NCBI GenBank assembly: GCA_002368575.1 | Contig: DFEA01000057.1 | Coordinates: 1-22,314 of the forward strand | Direction of reading: 5' to 3' | Length of the DNA: 22,314 bases | Source of the DNA: Lachnospiraceae bacterium UBA3814 | Lineage (GTDB): Bacteria; Bacillota; Clostridia; Lachnospirales; Lachnospiraceae | Shown here: positions 1-7,089 of the stretch, piece by piece | How the letters are laid out: every line of letters begins with the position of its first letter | Numbering within the stretch: the first letter of the stretch is position 1 | Notes under the pieces: generated by a model | What the model was told of the DNA's origin: nothing | Database searches by the model: none | The model's input: the letters and a program-made list of their open reading frames with translations, nothing else | Made by a program: the position numbers and the translations under genes

Positions 1-55
1 GCTGACGCAGCGTGATATTTTGGTTAAAAGTTAACTGCCTTCGGACGATTTCAAG

Positions 56-82
56 GGAAAGACTGATCATATCAGTCTTTCC
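56..82. terminator. Strong hairpin, possible terminator of a gene outside the window
   Basis: Arms GGAAAGACTGAT (56-67) and ATCAGTCTTTCC (71-82) form a perfect 12-bp stem with a 3-nt loop. The downstream tract TTAGATTT is only moderately U-rich, so termination is plausible rather than certain. The left arm overlaps a second inverted repeat (49-59 with 122-132), so the two structures exclude each other. The rest of 1-225 holds no recognisable gene. Confidence 0.4.
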
Positions 83-225
83 TTAGATTTAACGGATATT
101 CAAAGCTGACTTTATGGAACATTCCCTTGAAAGAGAGGGAAGAATCTGTCATACTGTTAGCTGTGAACTTTGACCTTTAAAAAACGGTTTTGGAATGAAT
201 ACCGGAGTACAGAAAGGAGCTTACT

Positions 226-792
226 GTGATCAATGTAAGATTCAAAAAAAAATCAACGATATTTGATGTCCTGATAACCTTCGTAGGTGCGGTTTTATCC
301 GTAGGGACTGTGATATACGGAGTATGGCAGCTTGGAATCAACGAAACGTGGCCGGAGCTTGTATTAAACGTATTCTATATAACCTGTATAGTGCTGATGG
401 CCATGTATTTTTTTAATTACCGCATCACCTCTATGCAGTTCAATTACTGGAGCTCCCTGTGTGTGGGAGCCACGGTACTGCTTCGCGACATTCTTTTCCC
501 GCCTCCGCTGGCTTTTTTCGGAATACACCTTGCCTGCCTCACGTTATCGGTGCTGCTGGTGCTTATGCTTACCTACTTCTACGCCCGAAAGGAGTGGAAA
601 ACATATTCAAAGCGTAATCTGTGGATGATCTGCATCGTCGACATGCTTATCGCGACGCTTTACATGTACGATATCTATCTGGAGCCTTCCAACGAGTATA
701 CGCAATACGTGCTTACGGAGATCTGGATACGTCCCACCGTTACCTATGGGCTGGTGGCATGCTTTGTTTCGGAAAAGGAAGAGCAGAGATGA
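226..792 (+). CDS. Polytopic membrane protein of unknown function
   Basis: The product has 188 residues. The GTG start at 226 is chosen because AAAGGAG lies at 214-220. Five or six hydrophobic segments are visible, at about residues 15-36, 43-64, 73-90, 93-119, 130-147 and 160-180, with a lysine/arginine-rich stretch near 120-130 after the fourth. No catalytic or binding motif and no family signature can be recognised, so no function is proposed. It is convergent with the small minus-strand gene ending at 801, only 8 bp away, and no obvious terminator lies between them. The hydrophobic pattern, good ribosome binding site and uninterrupted frame argue for a real gene. Confidence 0.72.
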   Translation: MINVRFKKKSTIFDVLITFVGAVLSVGTVIYGVWQLGINETWPELVLNVFYITCIVLMAMYFFNYRITSMQFNYWSSLCVGATVLLRDILFPPPLAFFGIHLACLTLSVLLVLMLTYFYARKEWKTYSKRNLWMICIVDMLIATLYMYDIYLEPSNEYTQYVLTEIWIRPTVTYGLVACFVSEKEEQR

Positions 793-800
793 AGTGATCA

Positions 801-989
801 TCAGGATCCGTACTCTGAGGTTACATAGAAATTAAGCACTGCAGTCAGAGTGGCAAGGAACAGATATGAGCTTGAGTCGATAATGCTGTCGGTCATCATC
901 GATATATTGAACAGTAACCCATATAATACCGCCCCCGGATACATTGACAGAATATTTTTCATTATTGCGTTTTTTTGAGAACGCTTCAT
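801..989 (-). CDS. Small membrane protein, 62 residues, unknown
   Basis: The frame is open further upstream, but the ATG at 989 is preferred because AAAGGAGCGGG stands directly before it. The first residues are MKRSQKNAIMKN (basic), then come two hydrophobic stretches, about residues 13-31 and 40-55. This fits a two-span or re-entrant membrane peptide with a cytoplasmic N-terminus. No family is recognised. A 16-bp palindromic hairpin (CTGATT / AATCAG, 1020-1035) lies 31-46 bp upstream of the start, and an AT-rich palindrome is at 1124-1155. It could also be the remnant of a longer membrane protein. Confidence 0.5.
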   Translation of the reverse strand: MKRSQKNAIMKNILSMYPGAVLYGLLFNISMMTDSIIDSSSYLFLATLTAVLNFYVTSEYGS

Positions 990-1365
990 TCCCGCTCCTT
1001 TATCCGTCAAATCGATCTCCTGATTAAGGAATCAGAACCCAGGACGTTTGAACCTTCAGCTGCGGACACAAAAAAACAGAAACCGCCGATATCCTATCCC
1101 GCGCTTTCAGCTTACATAACTATAATCTCTCTATATATATAGATATATATAGATTGTGTCAATACTTTCGGATTATTTCAGAATTTTCAGATTATTCAAG
1201 CGCCTTACTGCAGCATTTTACTGCGGATACTCTTTGGTTTTACGATACTGCGCTCTGAGGACTTTTATCGTTTTGAATATAGACCGGGAGAGAGAAATCA
1301 TGTAGAATAATACATAAGGAGTTAACCGGTATAATAGCTCCCTTGCGGGGAAAGGACAGGATAAA
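990..1365. other. Divergent intergenic region with AT-rich palindrome
   Basis: These 376 bp lie between the 62-residue gene (minus) and the TAXI gene (plus). They contain the hairpin CTGATT/AATCAG at 1020-1035 and an AT-rich near-palindrome at 1124-1155, whose core CTATATATATAG (1130-1141) is perfectly self-complementary and whose ends are AATCT and AGATT. TTACTGC is repeated at 1205 and 1218. A TATAAT at 1330-1335 could be the -10 box of the TAXI gene, but no good -35 box is at the right distance. No protein-coding sequence was recognised. Confidence 0.5.
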
Positions 1366-2355
1366 ATGAAAAAGAGAATAACATTCGCCGTGCTGGTCAT
1401 GATCGGATTGATGGTATTGCCTGCATGCAATACATTTATTCCGTTCGGCCAGACCTCGTCTGCTCCGGCTTACGTGGAGGGAGGCCTGACCTTTACTACC
1501 GGAGGAGAGCAGGGAACCTACTATCGGTTTGGTCAGGCTCTTGCCCGGGTGATCTCGGAGAAAACCGACACGGCTCTTAATACCGTTGTTTCCGGCGGCT
1601 CTCAGGATAATATAAACTCCGTTCAGAGCGGCAGCGCAATGGTTGGCTTTGCCCAGACGGACGTCCTTTCCTATGCGTATGAAGGGACACGGCTTTTTGA
1701 CAGTAAGGCCGACAGGATCTCCCTGATAGCGGAGCTTTATAAAGAGCAGGTACAGATCATCACACTGGATCCGGGCATCAGGTCCGTCGACGACCTGAAG
1801 GGAAAAAGTGTATCTATCGGAGCACCCGGTTCGGGTGTGTATTTCAATGCCATTGACGTCCTTGCGGCTTATGGGCTTGATGAGCATGATATAAACCCTA
1901 CTTATCAGAGCTTCTCTGATTCCATGAACGACCTTAAGAGCAGAAAGCTCGATGCGGCATTTGTTGTTGCCGGGGCCCCCACCTCTGCTGTTTCCGGACT
2001 TGCGGCAACTGAAAATATCTATATGATCAGCCTGGATGAAGATCATATCAACAGGCTTATCGCAAGCTCTCCGTTTTACAGTAAAGGAACCATCGGCAAG
2101 GCTGTCTACAATACATCCGCCGATATAAATACAGTAGCTGTGGGAGCTGTTCTTGTCGCAAATGACGAAGCATCGGAGGAAGATATCTATAATATAATCT
2201 CCGGGATATATGAAAATAAGGAGGCTGTTTCCAGGATCCATTCAAAGGGGGCTGAGCTCGATCTGCAGACTGCCTCTGAGATCACCTCTGTCCCCTATCA
2301 TCCCGGAGCGGCGAAGTATTATGCCGAAAAGGGTATCAGTGTAGCTGTTAAATAA
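1366..2355 (+). CDS. TAXI-family solute-binding lipoprotein
   Basis: The product is a 329-residue extracytoplasmic binding protein of the TAXI family (TRAP_TAXI / NMT1-like fold), normally the substrate receptor of a TRAP secondary transporter. A lipoprotein signal is clear: basic MKKR, a hydrophobic core, then lipobox LPAC with Cys21 as lipidation site. The mature part opens with the family signature FTTGGEQGTYYRFGQALA (about residues 43-60), followed by SGGSQDNINSVQSG and GFAQTDV. Length is normal for the family. The GltS-type permease gene begins 61 bp downstream on the same strand, with no TRAP membrane subunit nearby. At least one studied TAXI protein binds glutamate, so glutamate or a related acid is the inferred ligand. 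The TAXI assignment is firm; the ligand is inferred. Confidence 0.92.
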   Translation: MKKRITFAVLVMIGLMVLPACNTFIPFGQTSSAPAYVEGGLTFTTGGEQGTYYRFGQALARVISEKTDTALNTVVSGGSQDNINSVQSGSAMVGFAQTDVLSYAYEGTRLFDSKADRISLIAELYKEQVQIITLDPGIRSVDDLKGKSVSIGAPGSGVYFNAIDVLAAYGLDEHDINPTYQSFSDSMNDLKSRKLDAAFVVAGAPTSAVSGLAATENIYMISLDEDHINRLIASSPFYSKGTIGKAVYNTSADINTVAVGAVLVANDEASEEDIYNIISGIYENKEAVSRIHSKGAELDLQTASEITSVPYHPGAAKYYAEKGISVAVK

Positions 2356-2416
2356 CGGAAAGGACATTTCTTAACAGCAGATTCGTAATAACTATGAGCC
2401 TTTGAGGAGAGAAGCA

Positions 2417-3604
2417 ATGAACGTGATCGAGTTGGATATGTATCAGGCGCTTGGCGTAGCTGTTATCATGCTGCTGATAGGCCGGATGCTTGTGGGGGAA
2501 ATATATTTTCTGAGAAGATTCTGTATTCCGGCACCTGTTGTGGGCGGTCTTCTCTTTGCGATCATTCACGTTATCTTAAGATCTGCGGGCATACTTGAAT
2601 TCAGCCTCGATGTGACCCTTCAGAATGTCTTCATGACCGCTTTTTTCTGCTCCGTCGGTTATATGGCAGCGTTTGATGAGCTGAAGAAGGGCGGGATCGG
2701 AGTAGTAAAGTTTCTTATTCTGGCAGTTTTGATCGGGTGTATTCAGGATGCTGTGGGAGGCTTCGGTGCCGGATTGTTCGGTCTGGACGGGAAGTTAGGG
2801 CTGGCAATGGGCTCCATAGCCCTGCTGGGCGGCCATGGAACCGCAGGCTCCTTCGGCCCCTTCCTCGAAGACATGGGCGTGGCCAATGCTACTACCGTCT
2901 CTGTTGCGGTTGCGACCTTCGGACTTATCGCCGGCTGCGTTATCGGCGGTCCGGTCGGTACATCCAAGATCCGCAAATACAATCTGAGATCTTCAGACAG
3001 CCGGGATACGGAGACCATGGAGGTCAGTGTTGATCCCAATACCGGTGCTCTGGATAAAGATAATCTGATGGATGCCGCGATCTATATTGTGATCGGGGTA
3101 GGTATAGGCACTGTAGTTTCTGCGCTTCTCAACAGTTTCATCACACTGCCCGGATACATCGGTTCAATGCTTGTGGGCGCGGTAATACGCAATGTGCAGG
3201 CAGCCCGCCGTATAGAGGTACCGATGCCGGAGATGAGCGCTCTCGGTAATATCTGCCTTTCCATGTTTCTCGGACTGGCGATGATCAACCTGAAATTATG
3301 GCAGCTTGTCAGGCTGGCTGTGCCGATGATCATTATTCTGCTTATCCAGACCGTTATCGTGTATTTCTACGCCTCTTATGTGGTATTTAACGTCATGGGG
3401 CGGGATTACGACGCGGCAAACCTTTCCTCCGCCTTCTGCGGATTCGGAATGGGCGCGACACCGAATGCCATAGCCAATATGCAGGCCATAACCAGTCAGT
3501 TCGGCCCCGCGCCCGTGCCCTTTATGATCGTGCCGTTAGTGGGAGGCCTGTTCATAGACTTCTTCAATTCGGCAGTTATTACCGCCTTTGCTAATTTTCT
3601 TTAA
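2417..3604 (+). CDS. gltS: GltS-type sodium/glutamate symporter
   Basis: The product has 395 residues and belongs to the ESS/GltS family (PF03616) of Na+-coupled glutamate carriers. The ATG at 2417 is chosen over an upstream in-frame TTG at 2402 because GAGGAG at 2404-2409 sits 7 nt before it. About ten hydrophobic helices are visible. Both family signatures of the inverted-repeat halves are present: GGHGTAGSFGP (about residues 138-148) and GFGMGATPNAIANMQA (about 342-357). A hydrophilic loop near 183-215 splits the halves. It is probably co-transcribed with the TAXI binding protein 61 bp upstream. The gene name follows the family; the substrate is inferred. Confidence 0.9.
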   Translation: MNVIELDMYQALGVAVIMLLIGRMLVGEIYFLRRFCIPAPVVGGLLFAIIHVILRSAGILEFSLDVTLQNVFMTAFFCSVGYMAAFDELKKGGIGVVKFLILAVLIGCIQDAVGGFGAGLFGLDGKLGLAMGSIALLGGHGTAGSFGPFLEDMGVANATTVSVAVATFGLIAGCVIGGPVGTSKIRKYNLRSSDSRDTETMEVSVDPNTGALDKDNLMDAAIYIVIGVGIGTVVSALLNSFITLPGYIGSMLVGAVIRNVQAARRIEVPMPEMSALGNICLSMFLGLAMINLKLWQLVRLAVPMIIILLIQTVIVYFYASYVVFNVMGRDYDAANLSSAFCGFGMGATPNAIANMQAITSQFGPAPVPFMIVPLVGGLFIDFFNSAVITAFANFL

Positions 3605-3629
3605 GGAACTTTATTAAATTTAGTGTTGA

Positions 3630-4094
3630 TTATAAATGGCCGGGATCAGCCTTTTCGGGAGGCTTTAACTCCATATCCACATGAACCACGCCCTCTTCCA
3701 GGTATTCTCCTGAGGTAACCTTAAATCCAAGTCTTTCATAAAAGGACACCGCATGCTTCTGTGCGTCCATACGGAGCCTGTCACATTGCAGCCGTTTCTT
3801 TATGGCGGGGATGCTCTGCTTCATCAGGCTCGTGCCGATGCCCTTCCCATGCTCTGTGGTCAGGACACGGCCTATACTAATGTCCCCGTTATGCCTGTCA
3901 TCACGATAAGCCCGTAAATATCCCCTTACCCGGCCATCATCCCAGAAAAAGCAGTGCAGACTCTGATAGTCCACATCGTCCTCGTCGACATAGCTTATCC
4001 CCTGTTCCTTAACGAAAACAGCTGCCCTTGCCTTAAGGATCTCATAGACCTCACAACCGGAAAGCTCTTCAAAGGTTTTTGCTTTAAATTCCAT
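3630..4094 (-). CDS. GNAT acetyltransferase, ElaA-like
   Basis: The product has 154 residues. Its N-terminal half resembles ElaA: YEILKARAAVFVKEQ is followed by an aspartate-rich segment. The acetyl-CoA-binding GNAT core is at about 95-130, with IGRVLTTEHGKGIGTSLM (motif A, R/Q-x-x-G-x-G/A type, here HGKGIG) and HAVSFYERLGFK (motif B). A GTG two codons upstream (4100) is possible, but the ATG at 4094 has AGGTG 5 nt before it. The gene converges on gltS with 25 bp between the stops. ElaA-type enzymes are poorly characterised and the acceptor substrate cannot be told from sequence. Confidence 0.85.
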   Translation of the reverse strand: MEFKAKTFEELSGCEVYEILKARAAVFVKEQGISYVDEDDVDYQSLHCFFWDDGRVRGYLRAYRDDRHNGDISIGRVLTTEHGKGIGTSLMKQSIPAIKKRLQCDRLRMDAQKHAVSFYERLGFKVTSGEYLEEGVVHVDMELKPPEKADPGHL

Positions 4095-4229
4095 CTTCAC
4101 ACCTGCTGTAAATGATAATTACACCGTGTTTCCCGGTGCATTATAAAGCTTTGAGGCAGGCCGCGCAAGAGCTTAATGCCTTCAAGGCTGTGTGGGTTAT
4201 CGATGTAAGATCATATAGCTATAAAACAC

Positions 4230-4251
4230 GTAAGATGTTACAATATCTTAC
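4230..4251. promoter_or_regulatory. Inverted repeat, possible operator
   Basis: GTAAGAT (4230-4236) and ATCTTAC (4245-4251) form a perfect 7-bp inverted repeat with an 8-nt centre, and flanking bases extend it imperfectly to ACG/CATG. A third copy of the half-site GTAAGAT occurs at 4205-4211. It lies about 75 bp upstream of the start of the broken kinase. A regulator site is one reading. The rest of 4095-4324 shows no gene. Confidence 0.3.
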
Positions 4252-4324
4252 ATGCACCTGTTTTTCACGGTGAAGCCGTCTTATTGTAATGGCAGATATC
4301 CTGCCGTAGAACTGGAGAAGTACG

Positions 4325-5541
4325 ATGATTAAAAGGATCATAAAATACCTGGATGCCCCGGATATGGATCTGCAGAGCAGATCCTTTATCCTGCTGTCTG
4401 TGATCGCTCTTTCGGGGCTTTTCATCGCCCTTGTTTCCGGAGTGATAAGAGGAAATATACAACATGACGCTCCTTCGGGCAAATGAAAAGGGACTTGAGC
4501 TGAAGGTGGAGGCAGACCCCGATATGCCTTCCGTGCTGTTCGGAGATGAGATCAGGATAAAGCAGATAATCATTAATCTCCTGAATAACGCGGTGAAATA
4601 CACATCAAAGGGATCGGTGAGTCTTAGGGCAGGCTGTTTCTGACCCGGCGCCTCTGGGGAAACCGGATTTTAACGGTCATAAGGCAGCAAGGCAGAGGGA
4701 GGGCTGTCTGTTTACGGCTCCTGCCGCAAGCATCCTCATAGTGGATGATAATGAGCTGAACCTTGAGGTGGAGAAAAAGCTCATAAAGGAAACTCTTGTT
4801 TCAGTCGATACTGCGGAAAGCGGAGCGGATGCGCTGAGGCTTACCGGGAAGAAGCGCTATGATGTGATCCTCATGGATCATCTTATGCCGGGTATGGACG
4901 GTGTGGAATGTCTCCGAAGGCTTCGCAGCCAGACGGAGGGAATGTGCGGCGACGTTCCGGTAATGATCCTTACCGCAAACGCGGGAGGCGAGAACCTTGA
5001 GCTGTACGAAAAGGCAGGGTTTGACGGATATCTCATGAAGCCCGTGTCCGGAAGAAGTCTGGAGGAAGCTCTTATGAAGCACCTTCCGAAGGATAAAATG
5101 ATCATAAGCGGCACTGAGGAAGCAGATACCGTGAGCATGACCCCGCAGAAGGATATAACCGCGGCGGAGGAGGGCGCGGATAAAGCTCACTGGTATGAAA
5201 AGATAGACGGCATTGACGGTGGGATCGGCATTGAGAACTGCGGTGATGAGGAGGGCTTCAGATATGTTCTTGAGATCTTCTACAGAGATATATCAGAGAA
5301 GTCGCAGGAGCTTGAGACCCTTTTATCCTCAGGCGATATCGGTAACTATACTGTAAAGGTCCACGCGCTTAAGAGCTCGGCTAAGATCATCGGCGCGATG
5401 GAGCATGCGGAGGGAGCCTTTGGCCTTGAAAAGGCCGGTGAGGCTAAGGATATGGAATATATAAGGGCGCATCACGGTAAAATAATGGAGCTTTACAGGA
5501 GCTTTTTAGAGAGGCTGGCCCCATTGTATGAGGAAGTGTGA
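4325..5541 (+). pseudogene. Hybrid histidine kinase remnant (TM, N-box, REC, HPt)
   Basis: Three pieces of one hybrid sensor kinase lie in order but in different frames. Piece 1 (4325-4486) encodes an N-terminal end with one membrane segment (FILLSVIALSGLFIALVSG) and then stops. Piece 2 (from about 4464) encodes the start of the HATPase domain with the N-box (IIINLLNNAVKYTSKGS) and stops near 4643. Piece 3 is open from about 4621, with linker DPAPLGKPDFN and then a complete receiver domain (ILIVDDNELN, phospho-acceptor in LMDHLMPGMDG, LTAN, LMKP) and an HPt domain with the phospho-histidine motif HALKSSAK, to the stop at 5541. The sensor region, HisKA domain and HATPase G-boxes are missing, so at least two deletions occurred. 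A GTG at 4741 could start a 266-residue REC-HPt protein, but it has no ribosome binding site and would cut off the first receiver strand. Confidence 0.85.
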
Positions 5542-5841
5542 TCATTTCCAGAAATGCTGTCGTTGCAGGGCTGAGGAGGAAGGAAAGTGCCGGGGGAAGA
5601 TAAAGGGTAGCTGTTCGACACAAGGTGGTGAACAGTTACGATAAAGGCAGAATAAATAAAAGACGGTCAGGACAGCGGAATTTTTAAGGAATGTTTCGTT
5701 CAGCAGGCTGAACTGTAAGTCAGAGTAAGCGCTGTCCTGACCGCCCCAGGGAAGACCCTGTCATCAATTCCTGCCTTAAGCAAGGCACAAAGGCTTAAGC
5801 TCAGGAACGATTATCGAAGTATAATGAGGTTTGTTTCTTTA
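5542..5841. other. Intergenic region with nested inverted repeats
   Basis: These 300 bp lie between the kinase remnant and the sugar-binding-protein gene. No coding region is recognised. Inverted repeats dominate: CTGTTC/GAACAG (5611-5616 with 5630-5635); a perfect 14-bp pair CGGTCAGGACAGCG (5664-5677) and CGCTGTCCTGACCG (5730-5743), enclosing GTTCAG/CTGAAC (5698-5713); and CTTAAGC/GCTTAAG (5775-5781 with 5793-5799), whose flanks CCTG/CAGG extend it. No clear U-tract follows any of them, so simple intrinsic termination is not supported. A structured RNA or a small dispersed repeat is possible. Confidence 0.45.
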
Positions 5842-6996
5842 TCAATATACCGTTTTCCACTCATCAATGTTTTCCGGATTGAATTCATACGGAGGGCCAA
5901 GGATGACCTCAGTTCCGCCGTCTTCGGCCTCTACTATGGTGTAAGGGCTGTTCTCCATACTGCCTGCTTCAAAGGTTTCGCCGGCAGCTCCGGTGATGGT
6001 CCCGTCTACCAGAGCTATGGAGGTGTATGCGCCTAAGCGACCCACATCCATGGGATTCCACAGGAACATGTAGGGACAGGAGTGAGCATCGTCATCACCT
6101 ATGTATTCAGCCATTTCCGAGGGAAGTCCGAGGCCGGTGAGCTTGACCTTGGAGCTCTGATCCTGAAGGACCTTTGCGGCAGCGGCTATTCCTACGGTGG
6201 TAGGCGCACAGATCACCTTAAGATCGGGATAATTCTGTAAGAGGGCCTGAGTCTGGTCTGTGGACTTCTGAGGCTCGTCATCGCCATAGGCAACCTCTAC
6301 CAGGTTCAGATCCGCATACTTGCTGTCAGTTTCCGCAATAGTCTTCATAGCGGCGATCCAGGCATTCTGATTTGCGGCCTGAGAGGTGGCGGAAAGGATG
6401 GCATAATCACCTGAGCCTCCTGCCAGATCATAGATAGCATCCATGAGAGCCTGTCCTATTTCATTCACACCAGCCTGATTAACGAAGGTAGCACGGCTGT
6501 CGGGGTTTACCTTGGAATCAAGACAGAGCACTTGGATACCGGCGTCTCTCGCGTCGGCAATAACACCGGCCAGGGCATTTTCGTCATTGGCCGCAAGACA
6601 GATAGAGTCCACGCCCTGAGAGATAAGGGACTGAATGACGCTGATCTGCGCATCGGCAGTAGCGGATTCAGGGTGCTGTACTATGCAGGTGCCTCCTTCT
6701 GCCTCGATAACCTCCTGGAAACCCGAGGCTTCCTTCTCGTTGTAAGGATTTCCGGCGGATTTTGTCACTATAGCGTAGGTGTGACCAGCCGCTCCGGAAG
6801 CAGCCGCGGCTGTGTCCTCAGCAGCAGCCTCCTCGGCAGGAGCCTCATCTGCGGGAGCGGGCTCCTCCGAAGCCGCGGATGTATCCTCCGCCTCGGAAGA
6901 AGCGGGAGCGGTCGCTGTCTGAGTGGCGGCGCATCCTGAAAGAAGGGCTGCCGTTAAAGCCGTACTGAGCATCAGACTGATAAGTTTTTTCTTCAT
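5842..6996 (-). CDS. RhaS-like sugar-binding lipoprotein of an ABC importer
   Basis: The product has 384 residues and is a periplasmic-binding-protein type 1 (Peripla_BP_4) receptor. The lipoprotein signal ends in LLSGC with Cys22 lipidated. A 50-residue Ala/Glu/Pro/Ser linker follows, then the folded domain from about residue 72 (YAIVTKSAGNPYNEKEASGF). Segments such as LTGLGLPSEMAEYIG, CPYMFLWNPMDVGRLGAYTS and a C-terminal PPYEFNPENIDEWKTVY closely resemble rhamnose-binding RhaS proteins; LsrB (AI-2) is the nearest alternative. AAGGAGG stands before the ATG. It lies 93 bp downstream of the isomerase gene on the same strand and is probably co-transcribed. No permease or ATPase gene is in the window, so partner subunits must be elsewhere. 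Confidence 0.85.
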   Translation of the reverse strand: MKKKLISLMLSTALTAALLSGCAATQTATAPASSEAEDTSAASEEPAPADEAPAEEAAAEDTAAAASGAAGHTYAIVTKSAGNPYNEKEASGFQEVIEAEGGTCIVQHPESATADAQISVIQSLISQGVDSICLAANDENALAGVIADARDAGIQVLCLDSKVNPDSRATFVNQAGVNEIGQALMDAIYDLAGGSGDYAILSATSQAANQNAWIAAMKTIAETDSKYADLNLVEVAYGDDEPQKSTDQTQALLQNYPDLKVICAPTTVGIAAAAKVLQDQSSKVKLTGLGLPSEMAEYIGDDDAHSCPYMFLWNPMDVGRLGAYTSIALVDGTITGAAGETFEAGSMENSPYTIVEAEDGGTEVILGPPYEFNPENIDEWKTVY

Positions 6997-7089
6997 GTTT
7001 TTCCTCCTTAAAAATGTTGTTGTGGTAATATTTACCTGTGCCTTTTATACCGATGAATGGATAAAGCTGTTTAGTGCCGTGTTATAGTC

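Noticed and set aside
1205..1226. TTACTGC direct repeats 13 bp apart as an operator.
   Set aside because: The repeat is short, imperfectly extended and not placed relative to a convincing promoter.
1240..2241. Long minus-strand open frame opposite the TAXI gene.
   Set aside because: It is wholly antisense to a gene with a firm family match, and its product has no recognisable domain or plausible ribosome binding site.
4741..5541. A normal stand-alone response regulator gene.
   Set aside because: Upstream fragments of the same kinase, the absence of a ribosome binding site and the missing first strand show it is the tail of a broken hybrid kinase.
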